From Galeruca laticollis (Eukaryota > Arthropoda > Insecta > Coleoptera > Chrysomelidae): DNA of 64,000 nucleotides. Position 1 is the first letter of the stretch. Every line of letters begins with the position of its first letter. Where the stretch lies: NCBI GenBank assembly GCA_963921935.1, contig OY998175.1, positions 265,477,709-265,541,708 of the forward strand, in the 5' to 3' direction. Shown here piece after piece: positions 55,795 to 64,000 of the stretch. Under the pieces are notes generated by a model. The model made no database searches and was not told the DNA's origin. It saw only the letters and a program-made list of their open reading frames with translations. Position numbers and translations under genes: made by a program.

Positions 55795-56235
55795 CCAAAT
55801 AAGCTAGTGGCCTATATCAAGGACCCAAAACTTTTGAAGTGGAAGTAGACAGCATTGAGCACAACCCAAAAAATGAATGTATGACGTCACAGAACACAAG
55901 ATGGATGACATATGAGACATGTGAGAGATGACACATGACATGCGACATATGACACACATAACAGATGACGCACGACGTCACTTCTGGTGCGCGCGCAACT
56001 TTGGTTATATCATCAAAATTGCCAACTCCATAATTAAAAAACCCCTTTTTAACGTATGCACACGCCGCTTACGCCATACCACCGCGTGGGCTCACGGCCC
56101 CCCAGATTCTCCTATACACCCTAGCGACGTGCTCACCTGGATACTCCCGTACTGTCTTTGCTCATCTACTTGCCTGCTGGCAAGTCGCACATCCTCTAAT
56201 AGAGCCGAAAATTTCTAAAAAACTCAAAAAAGAGA
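55795..56235. other. Stretch with TGACAnATGA-like simple repeats
   Basis: Around 55880-55980 the sequence repeats GATGACAyATGAsA in an irregular manner (GATGACATATGAGACATG, GATGACACATGACATG, GACATATGACACAC). TGACGTCA-like palindromes occur at 55881 and 55974. No gene recognised. Confidence 0.4.
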
Positions 56236-56239
56236 TTAC

Positions 56240-56911
56240 CCGTTAGGTTAATAATTGTACCCCCTATTACGCCACACCTTACATTGATACTCCAACGTCT
56301 TTGATGCTGAACTTGACGCATCCAATGGGGGTTCTCGCATATTATGCAGATTCACCCTAGCGTCGCTATAAAAAGTAGCCTCGTCAGTCCAAAGAACTGA
56401 GGATTAACATTGATCATGCCTATAAGCCAATTGCAATAATCCAGTCTTGGATCACAATCATGTCCATTGAAGTCTTGCTGCAGCACTATATGGTAAGGAT
56501 GTTATCTAATCGTAAAAAAGTGAGATCAAGAAGAAATCATGTTTTTTTATTTAAAAACGATACAGGAATATAAAAAACTCACCTGGGGTCTTTTAAAATA
56601 TTTTGGACGGTGGTTCGTGATATTCCCGAGTCAGACGACAATGTTCTGGTACTCACGTGAGAATTTAATTTAATATATACCAAAACGTTGATAACATTTA
56701 CTTCCGTTTTGCCAACACGGCTTCTCCGGAACAACGGTCGGTGAATGCTTCCATTTGCACGTAACCGTTGCACCAACCTAGGAAAAGCTCTTCTGCCGTG
56801 ATCATGGCGATTTGGATACCTCACTGCATTTTCTCTTACAGCAATTGAGACATTTTGGAAACACTCAATGTAAACAGCAACAGCTTCATCGTTTGTAAAA
56901 GGTATTTTCAA
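56240..56911 (-). pseudogene. Mariner-like transposase, N-terminal half
   Basis: The frame 56579-56911 (110 residues) is the bipartite helix-turn-helix region: RYPNRHDHGRRAFPRLVQRL, then LSSDSGISRTTVQNILKD. After frame changes DCDPRLDYCNWLIGMINVNP and then WTDEATFYSDARVNLHNM (first catalytic Asp) can be read down to about 56290. The second half is missing. It belongs to the same broad group as the copies at 20516, 25106 and 47619. TIRs were not found. Confidence 0.7.
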
Positions 56912-57649
56912 TTCTCAAATCAAACCAAACTCGATAAATAATTTGACGTTTCTGCTAGACATGCTTTCTTCCCAACCCCATTTTAGTTGAGGTAAATTAT
57001 ATACCTGAAGATGCAGCATATTTTCACTTAATGTGCTTGAACAATGTATAGAAAATGATGGCGGGCACTTCGGGCATTTGAAGCGATATTAGAATGCCCA
57101 TCTCTACAGGGAAAAACTAAATAATTTATGTTTAGACATTTCATGAATATCTCCGGTTTGGAAAGAGATAGAAACTTGGGATTTTCGCTATTCGCATTGA
57201 CGTTTAGCCGCCTTTATACTAGTGTAATGATATCATTGCCATTGCACTGAAATCAATAAATGAGCCAGGACTTCAAATAATAATTTTTTGCTATGGAATT
57301 AAAAATTAACTGAAAATCAGTCAAGGTAGTTCCGTCGTGTATGTCTAATGCTGAAAAATTAAGTCACGAGTTGAGTTTTTAGAAAGTCGGAATACCTTAT
57401 GAATGGAATGGGATTAGTTAGGGAATCATTATAAGGTATTCGATTTGAAGTGATTCATTGTTGGCGAACTAATTTTTCGGATAAATTGGGGAGCCTGTTT
57501 AATAAAACATAATAATTACTTCTCTCAATTACTGGAAAATATTGTTGAGGTTATTAAGTATTTATAATGAATTCATTCATGACCCAAAACTATGAATAAG
57601 TAATTATGAATCAAGGAAGTTCATCATTTTGTGAAAAAAGGAATATTAC
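56912..57649. other. Intron sequence without recognisable element
   Basis: AT-rich and without notable frames; ends at the donor site of the transporter exon. Confidence 0.4.
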
Positions 57650-57835
57650 CTGCTGCTATACCAGTTATGAGGCGTCCTGCGTATAACCAATACACATTCT
57701 GAGCTAATCCAAAACACATCCATCCTAAAACTAACGGAAGAGTTGTTACTTGCATCGCTCGTCTTCTTCCCATAAACTCAGCTAATAGTCCGGATAGCAT
57801 GGACCCAACTGGATTTGTAATTGTTCCTAAACTGG
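57650..57835 (-). CDS. Facilitated trehalose/sugar transporter (Tret1-like), internal exon
   Basis: A 186 bp exon: acceptor TTTTACAG before 57835, donor GTAATA after 57650. It starts with the last two bases of a codon and ends with the first base of a Gly codon, which the next exon completes (GGA). The 61 full codons cover TM2 to TM4: GTITNPVGSMLSGLLAEFMG, the GRRR loop motif between TM2 and TM3, then LPLVLGWMCFGLAQNVYWLY and GRLITGIAAG. The GRR(R/K) motif in this position is the mark of MFS sugar porters. The exon(s) for the N-terminus and TM1 should lie upstream at higher coordinates; none was recognised up to 64000. Confidence 0.88.
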
Positions 57836-58868
57836 CTGTAAAAGAAAAAGTGTGCATGTTATAATACAATTTATACTTGAATAGAAAATAATCAGAAATA
57901 TTCTTCAGGGTTTCTCACAACTGAAACTGATTTGATACATTTTTTATTGCTCGCAAAATTAACCCAATTTCAAAGTACCAAAATTTGTCAATGTTTAATT
58001 ATGAGATCCAGTAACTGCGAACTACATCGTTAAAAATTAAATGGCTTTATCAAAAACAGCTTCAACAAAACCACTCTCTGATAAAGCAGCTACCAACAAA
58101 AGAACCACATTTAAAATCGCTTCCTTTATATCTAAACATAACGAATATTCTCATCAAATTCTCGAGCATGAAATTTATGGCAGTTTTCCTCGACGTTTCT
58201 TTCCATTGTAAGATAGTTTACTAGTAGGAAAAAATGTCTTGCTCAAAAATTGTTGACAGTGTTGAAAAATGCTTAGTGTAATTAGAGATGAACCTGAATA
58301 TTTTCAATGCAAGTGACGTAATTCTGGAGTATTTCCTCCTCTAGTAATCTGAAGATACCTTCACCAGTTGGGTTTAAAAACATCTGGGTCTCGGCTCATC
58401 ACTCCATTAACCACTTTAGTTCTGGAATGAAAATATCTATGGGAATTTAGATTGTCCCAATACCTTTTGAGCAGGATAGTAATCTTCAATTCGAATTATT
58501 GAAGATTTGAAATATTGGAGCATTGGGCTTTCTGTTTGACCTGTGTTACATTTGATGAACTGGAATATCAAACTGGTAACAGATATTGATATAATTCTAA
58601 GTATTTCATGTTCTGCATAGAATTGCATTATTGCAATTCAATTGGAAGTTAATTGTGGTTTATTGCATACAGGTTAACAAAAAGGTTAATCTTTGTATAA
58701 TGGTTTGCTGATTTTGTCCCGAATCCTATTTCAATAGGCTAATTTATCGAACTGAAGAATACCTTAGTTTGGTGCCTTCGTTTACTTTTTTGTCATTTAT
58801 TGCGTGTTTTCATATCTTTATTAACTTAATTCGTGTGAGTACAGGGTGAGCATCTTAAAACTAACGTG
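57836..58868. other. Upstream intron sequence without recognisable element
   Basis: Short frames only. TACAGGGTGAGC at about 58842 looks like one transposon end, but no partner was found. Confidence 0.35.
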
Positions 58869-58871
58869 GAT

Positions 58872-59950
58872 GCTAAATTAAAGGTTCCATTAAAAGTAAA
58901 TTAACGTATTTTGGGCGATACTTAGATAATTTTGATAAATCGAAAACTATTGAGTTAAGAAAAAGGTAAATTGGAGCTGAAAAATTATTACATGATTTTG
59001 ATGATGTACAGTTTGAAATTTTAGAGACAACAGCAGATGAAGGTGTGCAAGGTATTTTAGATGAAAGAGGAAACTTTGCAGACTTATTTTTCAATTTTAT
59101 AGCTGAAGCTGATAAGATTTTGTCGGAAAGTTGAGTAGAATTGAATGATTTAGAAGATCTTGCCAGCGTAAAAATCAATAAAGGTTCTAAGGTGGGCGAG
59201 TTTCCCATAGAGGGATCTGTTAAGCTACCTTCAATACCAATACCTACCTTCAATGGAGAGGTAGAAAATTGGCTTGAACTTAGAGAAACTATTGATTCTC
59301 TTATTAACAGTAACGATCAAATAAGCAATGTAGAAAAATTTCAATTTTTGAAGAAAGCTTCACAGGGTGAAGCACAAAAGGTAGTTCAAAAATGTACGAC
59401 AACTGGTGAAAGTTATAAAATAGTTTGGCAATTTTTGTTGATAGATATGACGTTCCTCCTATGTTGGTTGATCACAATTTAAATGCTTTAATATCATTTC
59501 TGCCGTTGTCTCGCGAATCAGGAGAAGCGTTGAGAAATATGTATGTCATTTTAGAAACACTGGTAGCATTAGAAAAGCTTAATGTTTATACTGAAAACTG
59601 TGATCCTCTAATAATACATTTGATCAGTAAAAATTAGATCAAGCCACTTTTATTTATCAAAACCTCATGGATTATTGGCATCCTTGGATAACTTTAATTC
59701 GTTCTAAATTAACAGGGCATTTTCTTTGAAAAATATAGAACGCACCAGAAAGAGAAGTGAAATAGTTAATGTATTTGGAAATAAAAATAAATCTCATAGA
59801 TCATTTGTTTCAATTGAAAATGATAACAGTTGTCTTTATTGTGAAGGTAAACATGTATTACAAAAGTGCACAAAATTTTTAAAACTGAATACTTACTCTA
59901 GGTATGATGGGGTGAAACAATTAGGTTTATTTCTGAAGCAAATCCACTAG
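58872..59950 (+). pseudogene. BEL/Pao Gag, first part, interrupted by Penelope pair
   Basis: From about 58876 the plus strand reads IKGSIKSKLTYFGRYLDNF, then a stop, then IGAEKLLHDFDDVQFEILE and, after another stop near 59134, the DUF1759 core: KLPSIPIPTFNGEVENWLEL, ISNVEKFQFLKKASQGEAQK. A frameshift near 59425 leads to AIFVDRYDVPPMLVDHNLNA and ESGEALRNMYVILETLVALE. Another shift leads to CLYCEGKHVLQKCTKFLKL, the first zinc knuckle. At 59930 the frame is cut; it resumes at 62712. The left LTR is not recognised. Confidence 0.8.
59919..59930 (+). repeat. Target-site duplication, left copy
   Basis: AATTAGGTTTAT; the same 12 bp recur at 62712-62723. Between them lies the inverted Penelope pair. 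Confidence 0.85.
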
Positions 59951-60235
59951 AGTACGGAAACATCTTCAATATAGGTGAGGGTAAATATACTAAAATCCTT
60001 AAAATTCGTACAAGTTTTTTAATTACCACATGCCAACTAGTTTCGACTTAACAAGTCATCATCAGGGCGGGTAAGCTACAATTAAGATGGGAAATTTAAT
60101 TTAGCAAATCGAATTCTATTCAAACAACTGTAACTTACCACTCAATCAAAAAATTTCCACAGGACGTATAACAACATGAATTTAAAATAAACAGCGAAAA
60201 CAATACAAGACAACAGAACTAGACGAACTAACGTT

Positions 60236-61275
60236 TTAAATAATTTGATCATTAACACACTCAAGTGAAGATAACTTTTGATAATCTAAAATTCTAAACA
60301 GTGGCGGAACTTCAATAGTTGATTTTAAATTTAATGATATAGTATTTTCATTATTAATTGATTTAAAAATTTCTAAGTTCTCCAAAGCGTTCAGTCTAGT
60401 TCCATGTTCACAAATATGTAAAATTTTAAAATTTTCATCCACCACAAAAGAATGGTTATTAAGTTGTAAATGTCTGTAGAAAACAGAACTATTCCTTGTC
60501 AAATGTTCTTGGATTCTCAACTTAAACCTCCTACCACACTGCCCTATGTATTCGGCGGTGCAATTGTTACAAGTCAACCTATAAACCCCACTTCTATCAA
60601 GTTGTGAAATTGGGTCTTTGGTTCGAGAAAAGATAGTTTTTAAGTTTAGTGGAATTTAAAGGCTACTTTATATTCTGTTCTATTCTGAATAATGTTGGCC
60701 AATTGATAGGAAAGTGGACCGTAGTAATAAATGCTAACAAATTTTTGTTGTTCACTCCTGTCCAATGCATATGAGTCATTCATTAAAAGCTTATCCATCT
60801 TTCTGTTAACTAAATTGTCAATTAGAATTGTGGAGTAACCGTTTTTAACTGCTAAAAGTTTGATAGTTTCTAATTCTTTTTTAAAATCATCAGGACACAT
60901 TGGAATCAAAAAAAGCCGATGAACGTATGACCTGAACGACAAAAGCTTCTGCTGAAAGGGGTGATTGCTGTCAATAGGGATAACATGAGAAGTCTGAGTA
61001 TTCTTTCTATATATGCTAAAAGAAACGTGATGATTAACCCTCTTCAAAGATAAATCCAAGAAATTAAGAGTGCAGTTATTTTCCATTTCCAAAGTAAATT
61101 TGAGGTCTATGTGTAAGTTGTTAATAAAACTTAAAAAATCACCATTTAAAACGTTAACATCCCCCTGAAAACAAAATACCACGTCATCGACATATCTATA
61201 CCAGAAAACGATATTACCCGAGAATTGGCTCTTAAAAATTTGTCTCTCTATAAAGTCCATAAAGATATCTGCCAA
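60236..61275 (-). pseudogene. Penelope-like RT (partial) and GIY-YIG endonuclease, left copy
   Basis: The frame 61275-60646 starts within RT at ADIFMDFIERQIFK and has WYRYVDDVVFCF with an intact catalytic YVDD, then LNFLDLSLKRVNHHVSFS and the thumb region. It ends KVAFKFH; a one-base shift then leads into 60577-60236, which has the Cys-rich GIY-YIG start (TCNNCTAEYIGQCGRRFKLR) and its His/Asn-rich end. The N-terminal 350 or so residues are missing. In Penelope elements the GIY-YIG nuclease nicks the target and RT primes there. Confidence 0.85.
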
Positions 61276-61286
61276 GAGAGGAGCTA

Positions 61287-62442
61287 GTGGATGACTTTGT
61301 GGTGGAGAATGTTTTCAGGTTATTGTCATTCGTATTGCAACAAAACTTCTTCAAGTTTAATGATAAAATTTATGAACAGACGAAGGGTCTTGGCATGGGA
61401 AATCCACTAGCTCCTCTCTTGGCAGAAATCTTTATGGACTTTATAGAGAGACAAATTTTTAAGAGCCAATTCTCGGGTAATATCGTTTTCTGGTATAGAT
61501 ATGTCGATGACGTGGTATTTTGTTTTCAGGGGGATGTTAACGTTTTAAATGGTGATTTTTTAAGTTGTATTAACAACTCACACATAGACCTCAAATTTAC
61601 TTTGGAAATGGAAAATAACTGCACTCTTAATTTCTTGGATTTATCTTTGAAGAGGGTTAATCATCACGTTTCTTTTAGCATATATAGAAAGAATACTCAG
61701 ACTTCTCATGTTATCCCTATTGACAGCTTTCGTCGTTCAGGTCATACGTTCATCGGCTTTTTTTTTGATACCAATGTGTCCTGATGATTTTGAAAAAGAA
61801 TTAGAAACTATCAAACTTTTAGCAGTTAAAAACGGTTACTCCACAATTCGAATTGACAATTTAGTTAACAGAAAGATGGATAAGCTTTTAATGAATGACT
61901 CATATGCATTGGACAGGAGTGAACAACAAAAATTTGTTAGCATTTATTACTACGGTCCACTTTCCTATCAATTGGCCAACATTATTCAGAATAGAACAGA
62001 ATATAAAGTAGCCTTTAAATCTCCACTAAACTTAAAAACTATCTTTTCTCGAACCAAAAACCCAATTTCACAACTTGATAGAAGTGGGGTTTATAGGTTG
62101 ACTTGTAACAATTGCACCGCCGAATACATAGGGCAGTGTGGTAGGAGGTTTAAGTTGAGAATCCAAGAACATTTGACAAGGAATAGTTCTGTTTTCTACA
62201 GACATTTACAACTTAATAACCATTCTTTTGTGGTGGATGAAAAAAATTTTAAAATTTTACATGTTTGTGAACATGGAACTAGACTGAACGCTTTGGAGAA
62301 CTTAGAAATTTTTAAATCAATTAATAATGAAAATACTATATCATTAAATTTAAAATCAACTATTGAAGTTCCGCTACTGTTTAGAATTTTAGATTATAAG
62401 AAGTTATCTTCACTTGAGTGTGTTAATGATCAAATTATTTAA
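61287..62442 (+). pseudogene. Penelope-like RT (partial) and GIY-YIG endonuclease, right copy
   Basis: This copy starts slightly earlier than the left one: DDFVVENVFRLLSFVLQ, then GLGMGNPLAPLLAEIFMDF (motif B) and WYRYVDDVVFCF. Compared with the left arm about 22 bp (the NHPFQQKLL codons) are missing near 61727, and the frame shifts there. Frame 61785-62442 then continues MCPDDFEKELETIKLLAVKN to DRSGVYRLTCNNCTAEYIGQ (GIY-YIG) and stops after CVNDQII. The nuclease part is open in this copy. Confidence 0.85.
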
Positions 62443-62711
62443 AACGTTAGTTCGTCTAGTTCTGTTGTCTTGTATTGTTTTCGCCGTTTATTTTAAATTC
62501 ATGTTGTTATACGTCCTGTGGAAATTTTTTGATTGACTGGTAAGTTACAGTTGTTTGAATAGAATTCGATTTGCTAAATTAAATTTACCATCTTAATTGT
62601 AGCTTACCCGCCCTGATGATGACTTGTTAAGTCGAAACTAGTTGGCAAGTGGTAATTAAAAAACTTGTACGAATTTTAAGGATTTTAATATATTTACCCT
62701 CACCTATATTG
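62443..62711 (+). other. 3' UTR of right Penelope copy
   Basis: Inverted match of 59968-60235. Contains TTAAATTTACCATCTTAATT and CCCTGATGATGACTTGTTAA, and ends ACCCTCACCTATATTG. Confidence 0.75.
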
Positions 62712-62723
62712 AATTAGGTTTAT
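62712..62723 (+). repeat. Target-site duplication, right copy
   Basis: AATTAGGTTTAT, as at 59919-59930; directly behind it the BEL Gag knuckle continues. Confidence 0.85.
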
Positions 62724-63050
62724 GTTTCAACTGTTTTGATAGAAGTCATACTAGTATGCAATGCAGTCATAGCAGCTGTTTGAAATATGGATGCAGACAT
62801 CACACCCTTCTTCATCATGAACAAAATGTAACTGAGGAGAGATATTTCAGTGCAAATGGAACTGCATTAAGAAATAATGGAATAACTGAGTCAAGGTACC
62901 TTCAAAATAATTCTGATGATAATGCTCAATCTTCTCAGGCTTCCAGTTCACAGGTTCAGGGAACATCTCTATTTTTAGATAATTGTGATGAAGTGACAGG
63001 AGATATACTGTTGTCTACTATCTACTTTAGGTATTAGCTAAAGACGGTTC
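62716..63050 (+). pseudogene. BEL/Pao Gag zinc knuckles, second part, and start of Pol
   Basis: The frame resumes LGLCFNCFDRSHTSMQCSHS and KYGCRHHTLLHHEQNV, the second and third knuckles of BEL Gag. The following part is Ser- and Asn-rich, ending ILLSTIYFRY at 63037. It fits directly to CLYCEGKHVLQKC before the insertion. Confidence 0.8.
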
Positions 63051-64000
63051 GTTACATGTTTGTCAAATTGTATTGGAAAATGGGAGCAAACCCAACCTTA
63101 TTACCTCTTAATTTTTAGACTTAGAGTTGAAAAGAGTGAATACAGAAATAGTTGAGATAAATCAAAAATCTGCAAACACCAAGAATAGATATTTTGTGGA
63201 AATTAAGTCACTCTTATTTAATTATAGTAAAATGATTTCTTATCTTGTGATACCAAACATTTTTGAAAATATACCTAGTCATATTATTGAAATAATACAT
63301 TTAAATATTCCTGACAATATAGTATTAGCTGATACTGGTTTCTTCCTATCACAAAACTAGATTGGGTTGGATTGTAGCTGGCTCAATATGGTCTAAGGAA
63401 AAAAATGGAAATAGGGTACAATGTAATATAAATCTTTTGGAACAAGTAGAAAGATTTTTAAAAATACAAGAAATTTATGATGAGAGACAGATTGTTCCTA
63501 AGGAGGATTTGGAATGTGAAAATATTTTTAAAGAAACGACTATCTAATAATGGGAAGTTTGTTGTTACAATTCCACTTAAGGAACCTTCGTCAAAATTGG
63601 AAAATTCCAGAGACGCAGCACTACGGAGATTTTTTGCATAAGAGAAATGGTTGGGGAAAAGTCATCAGTAGAAAAAAAAGAATGTTTAATTTATGAAGGA
63701 ATATTTAGATTCAGGATTGATACAACAGGGGATGAAGAGATAAATTACTATTTTCCACATCATGGTGTTCTGAATAAAAAATCAGAATATACCCAGCTTA
63801 GAGTTGTTTTTGATGGTTCGGCAAAAACAGATTCTGGAATATCATTCAATGACATCTAGTATATTAGCCCGAGATTACAGGATGATTTATTTTTGGGTAT
63901 TCTTAGATTAAGAGAACACGTAGTGGCTGTATGTGGTGATGTAGCTGCTGAGATGTACAGAATTATATAGGTGGATCAATCTCTGAGGTCACTGCACATG
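63050..64000 (+). pseudogene. BEL/Pao Pol, protease and start of reverse transcriptase, continues beyond window
   Basis: 63050-63360 carries the region of the A17-type protease (LLFNYSKMISYLVIPNI, PDNIVLADTGFFLSQ). 63362-63547 continues DWVGWIVAGSIWSKE and VERFLKIQEI. 63647-63859 reads YYFPHHGVLNKKSEYTQLRV and VFDGSAKTDSGISFNDI, the usual start of the BEL reverse transcriptase, then LQDDLFLGILRLREHVVAV and CGDVAAEMYRI, motif A with its Asp, at 63930. Stops near 63360, 63547 and 63857 break it. The right part of the element is outside the window. Confidence 0.8.

Larger units (their letters stand above)
47454..57649 (-). other. Intron of the transporter gene, 10.2 kb
   Basis: Donor GTAATATT at 57649 and acceptor TTTTATTTTAG ending at 47454. 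The phase (1) agrees on both sides. The intron contains a long-TIR mariner-like element, Penelope, RTE and LOA fragments, a fold-back element and a second transposase fragment. Confidence 0.85.
59931..62711. mobile_element. Inverted head-to-head pair of 5'-truncated Penelope-like elements
   Basis: The insert is 2781 bp. The left arm (about 59968-61292) is a minus-strand copy and the right arm (about 61288-62711) a plus-strand copy. Both run from within the reverse transcriptase to the 3' end, and the arms look nearly identical, including 3' UTR segments such as TTAAGTCGAAACTAGTTGGC. The left 3' end is 37 bp longer. The arms meet at a GTGGAT microhomology near 61287-61292. One 12 bp target duplication flanks the whole pair. 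Confidence 0.85.

Noticed and set aside
58437..58628. Minus-strand frame as possible first exon of the transporter
   Set aside because: Sequence lacks a TM1 or sugar-porter N-terminal motif and has no donor site in suitable phase.

Overview
The window reads as nuclear DNA of an insect (a beetle is my guess from the style of the LOA and BEL elements, but the sequence does not prove it). It is AT-rich. One host gene is recognisable: the last two exons of a facilitated trehalose/sugar transporter (Tret1-like, MFS) on the minus strand, at 57650-57835 and 46333-47453, separated by a 10.2 kb intron. Nearly everything else with a coding signal is a transposable element, mostly decayed and often nested.

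Layout. 1-10.3 kb: a non-LTR ORF1 scrap; a hAT gene split by a complete pogo-type DNA transposon (3540-6242); a Ty3/gypsy integrase remnant. 10.3-15.2 kb: a Jockey-type non-LTR element without its reverse transcriptase, a small palindrome, then an RTE-type fragment. 15.6-17.5 kb: a possible LTR carrying an 80-90 bp tandem repeat, a TATA-box segment, and an unexplained GC-rich series of hairpins sharing one loop. 20.5-21.5 kb: a fold-back mariner-like element in a TA microsatellite. 22-24.2 kb: a 190 bp tandem repeat, a Crypton tyrosine recombinase remnant, a small palindromic MITE. 25.1-26.2 kb: a mariner-like transposase remnant and a solo BEL-type LTR.

26.87-31.26 kb is the best preserved element: a mag-type gypsy retrotransposon with an uninterrupted 1308-residue Gag-Pol, two 148 bp LTRs that look identical and a perfect 5 bp target duplication. 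It sits inside an older LTR. 31.8-35.9 kb is a PIF/Harbinger transposon whose two genes, on opposite strands, have interlocked introns. 36-45.1 kb is a BEL remnant whose 3' LTR is split by a 5.5 kb LOA-type retrotransposon with a 12 bp target duplication.

The transporter intron (47.5-57.6 kb) holds a long-TIR mariner-like element, a pair of head-to-head Penelope fragments, a fold-back element, RTE and LOA pieces and another transposase. From 58.9 kb to the end lies a second BEL element, cut in its Gag zinc-knuckle region by an inverted pair of Penelope copies that share one 12 bp target duplication.

No tRNA, rRNA, CRISPR array or prokaryotic operon was seen. The long gene-free stretches are AT-rich and gave no recognisable homology by eye.
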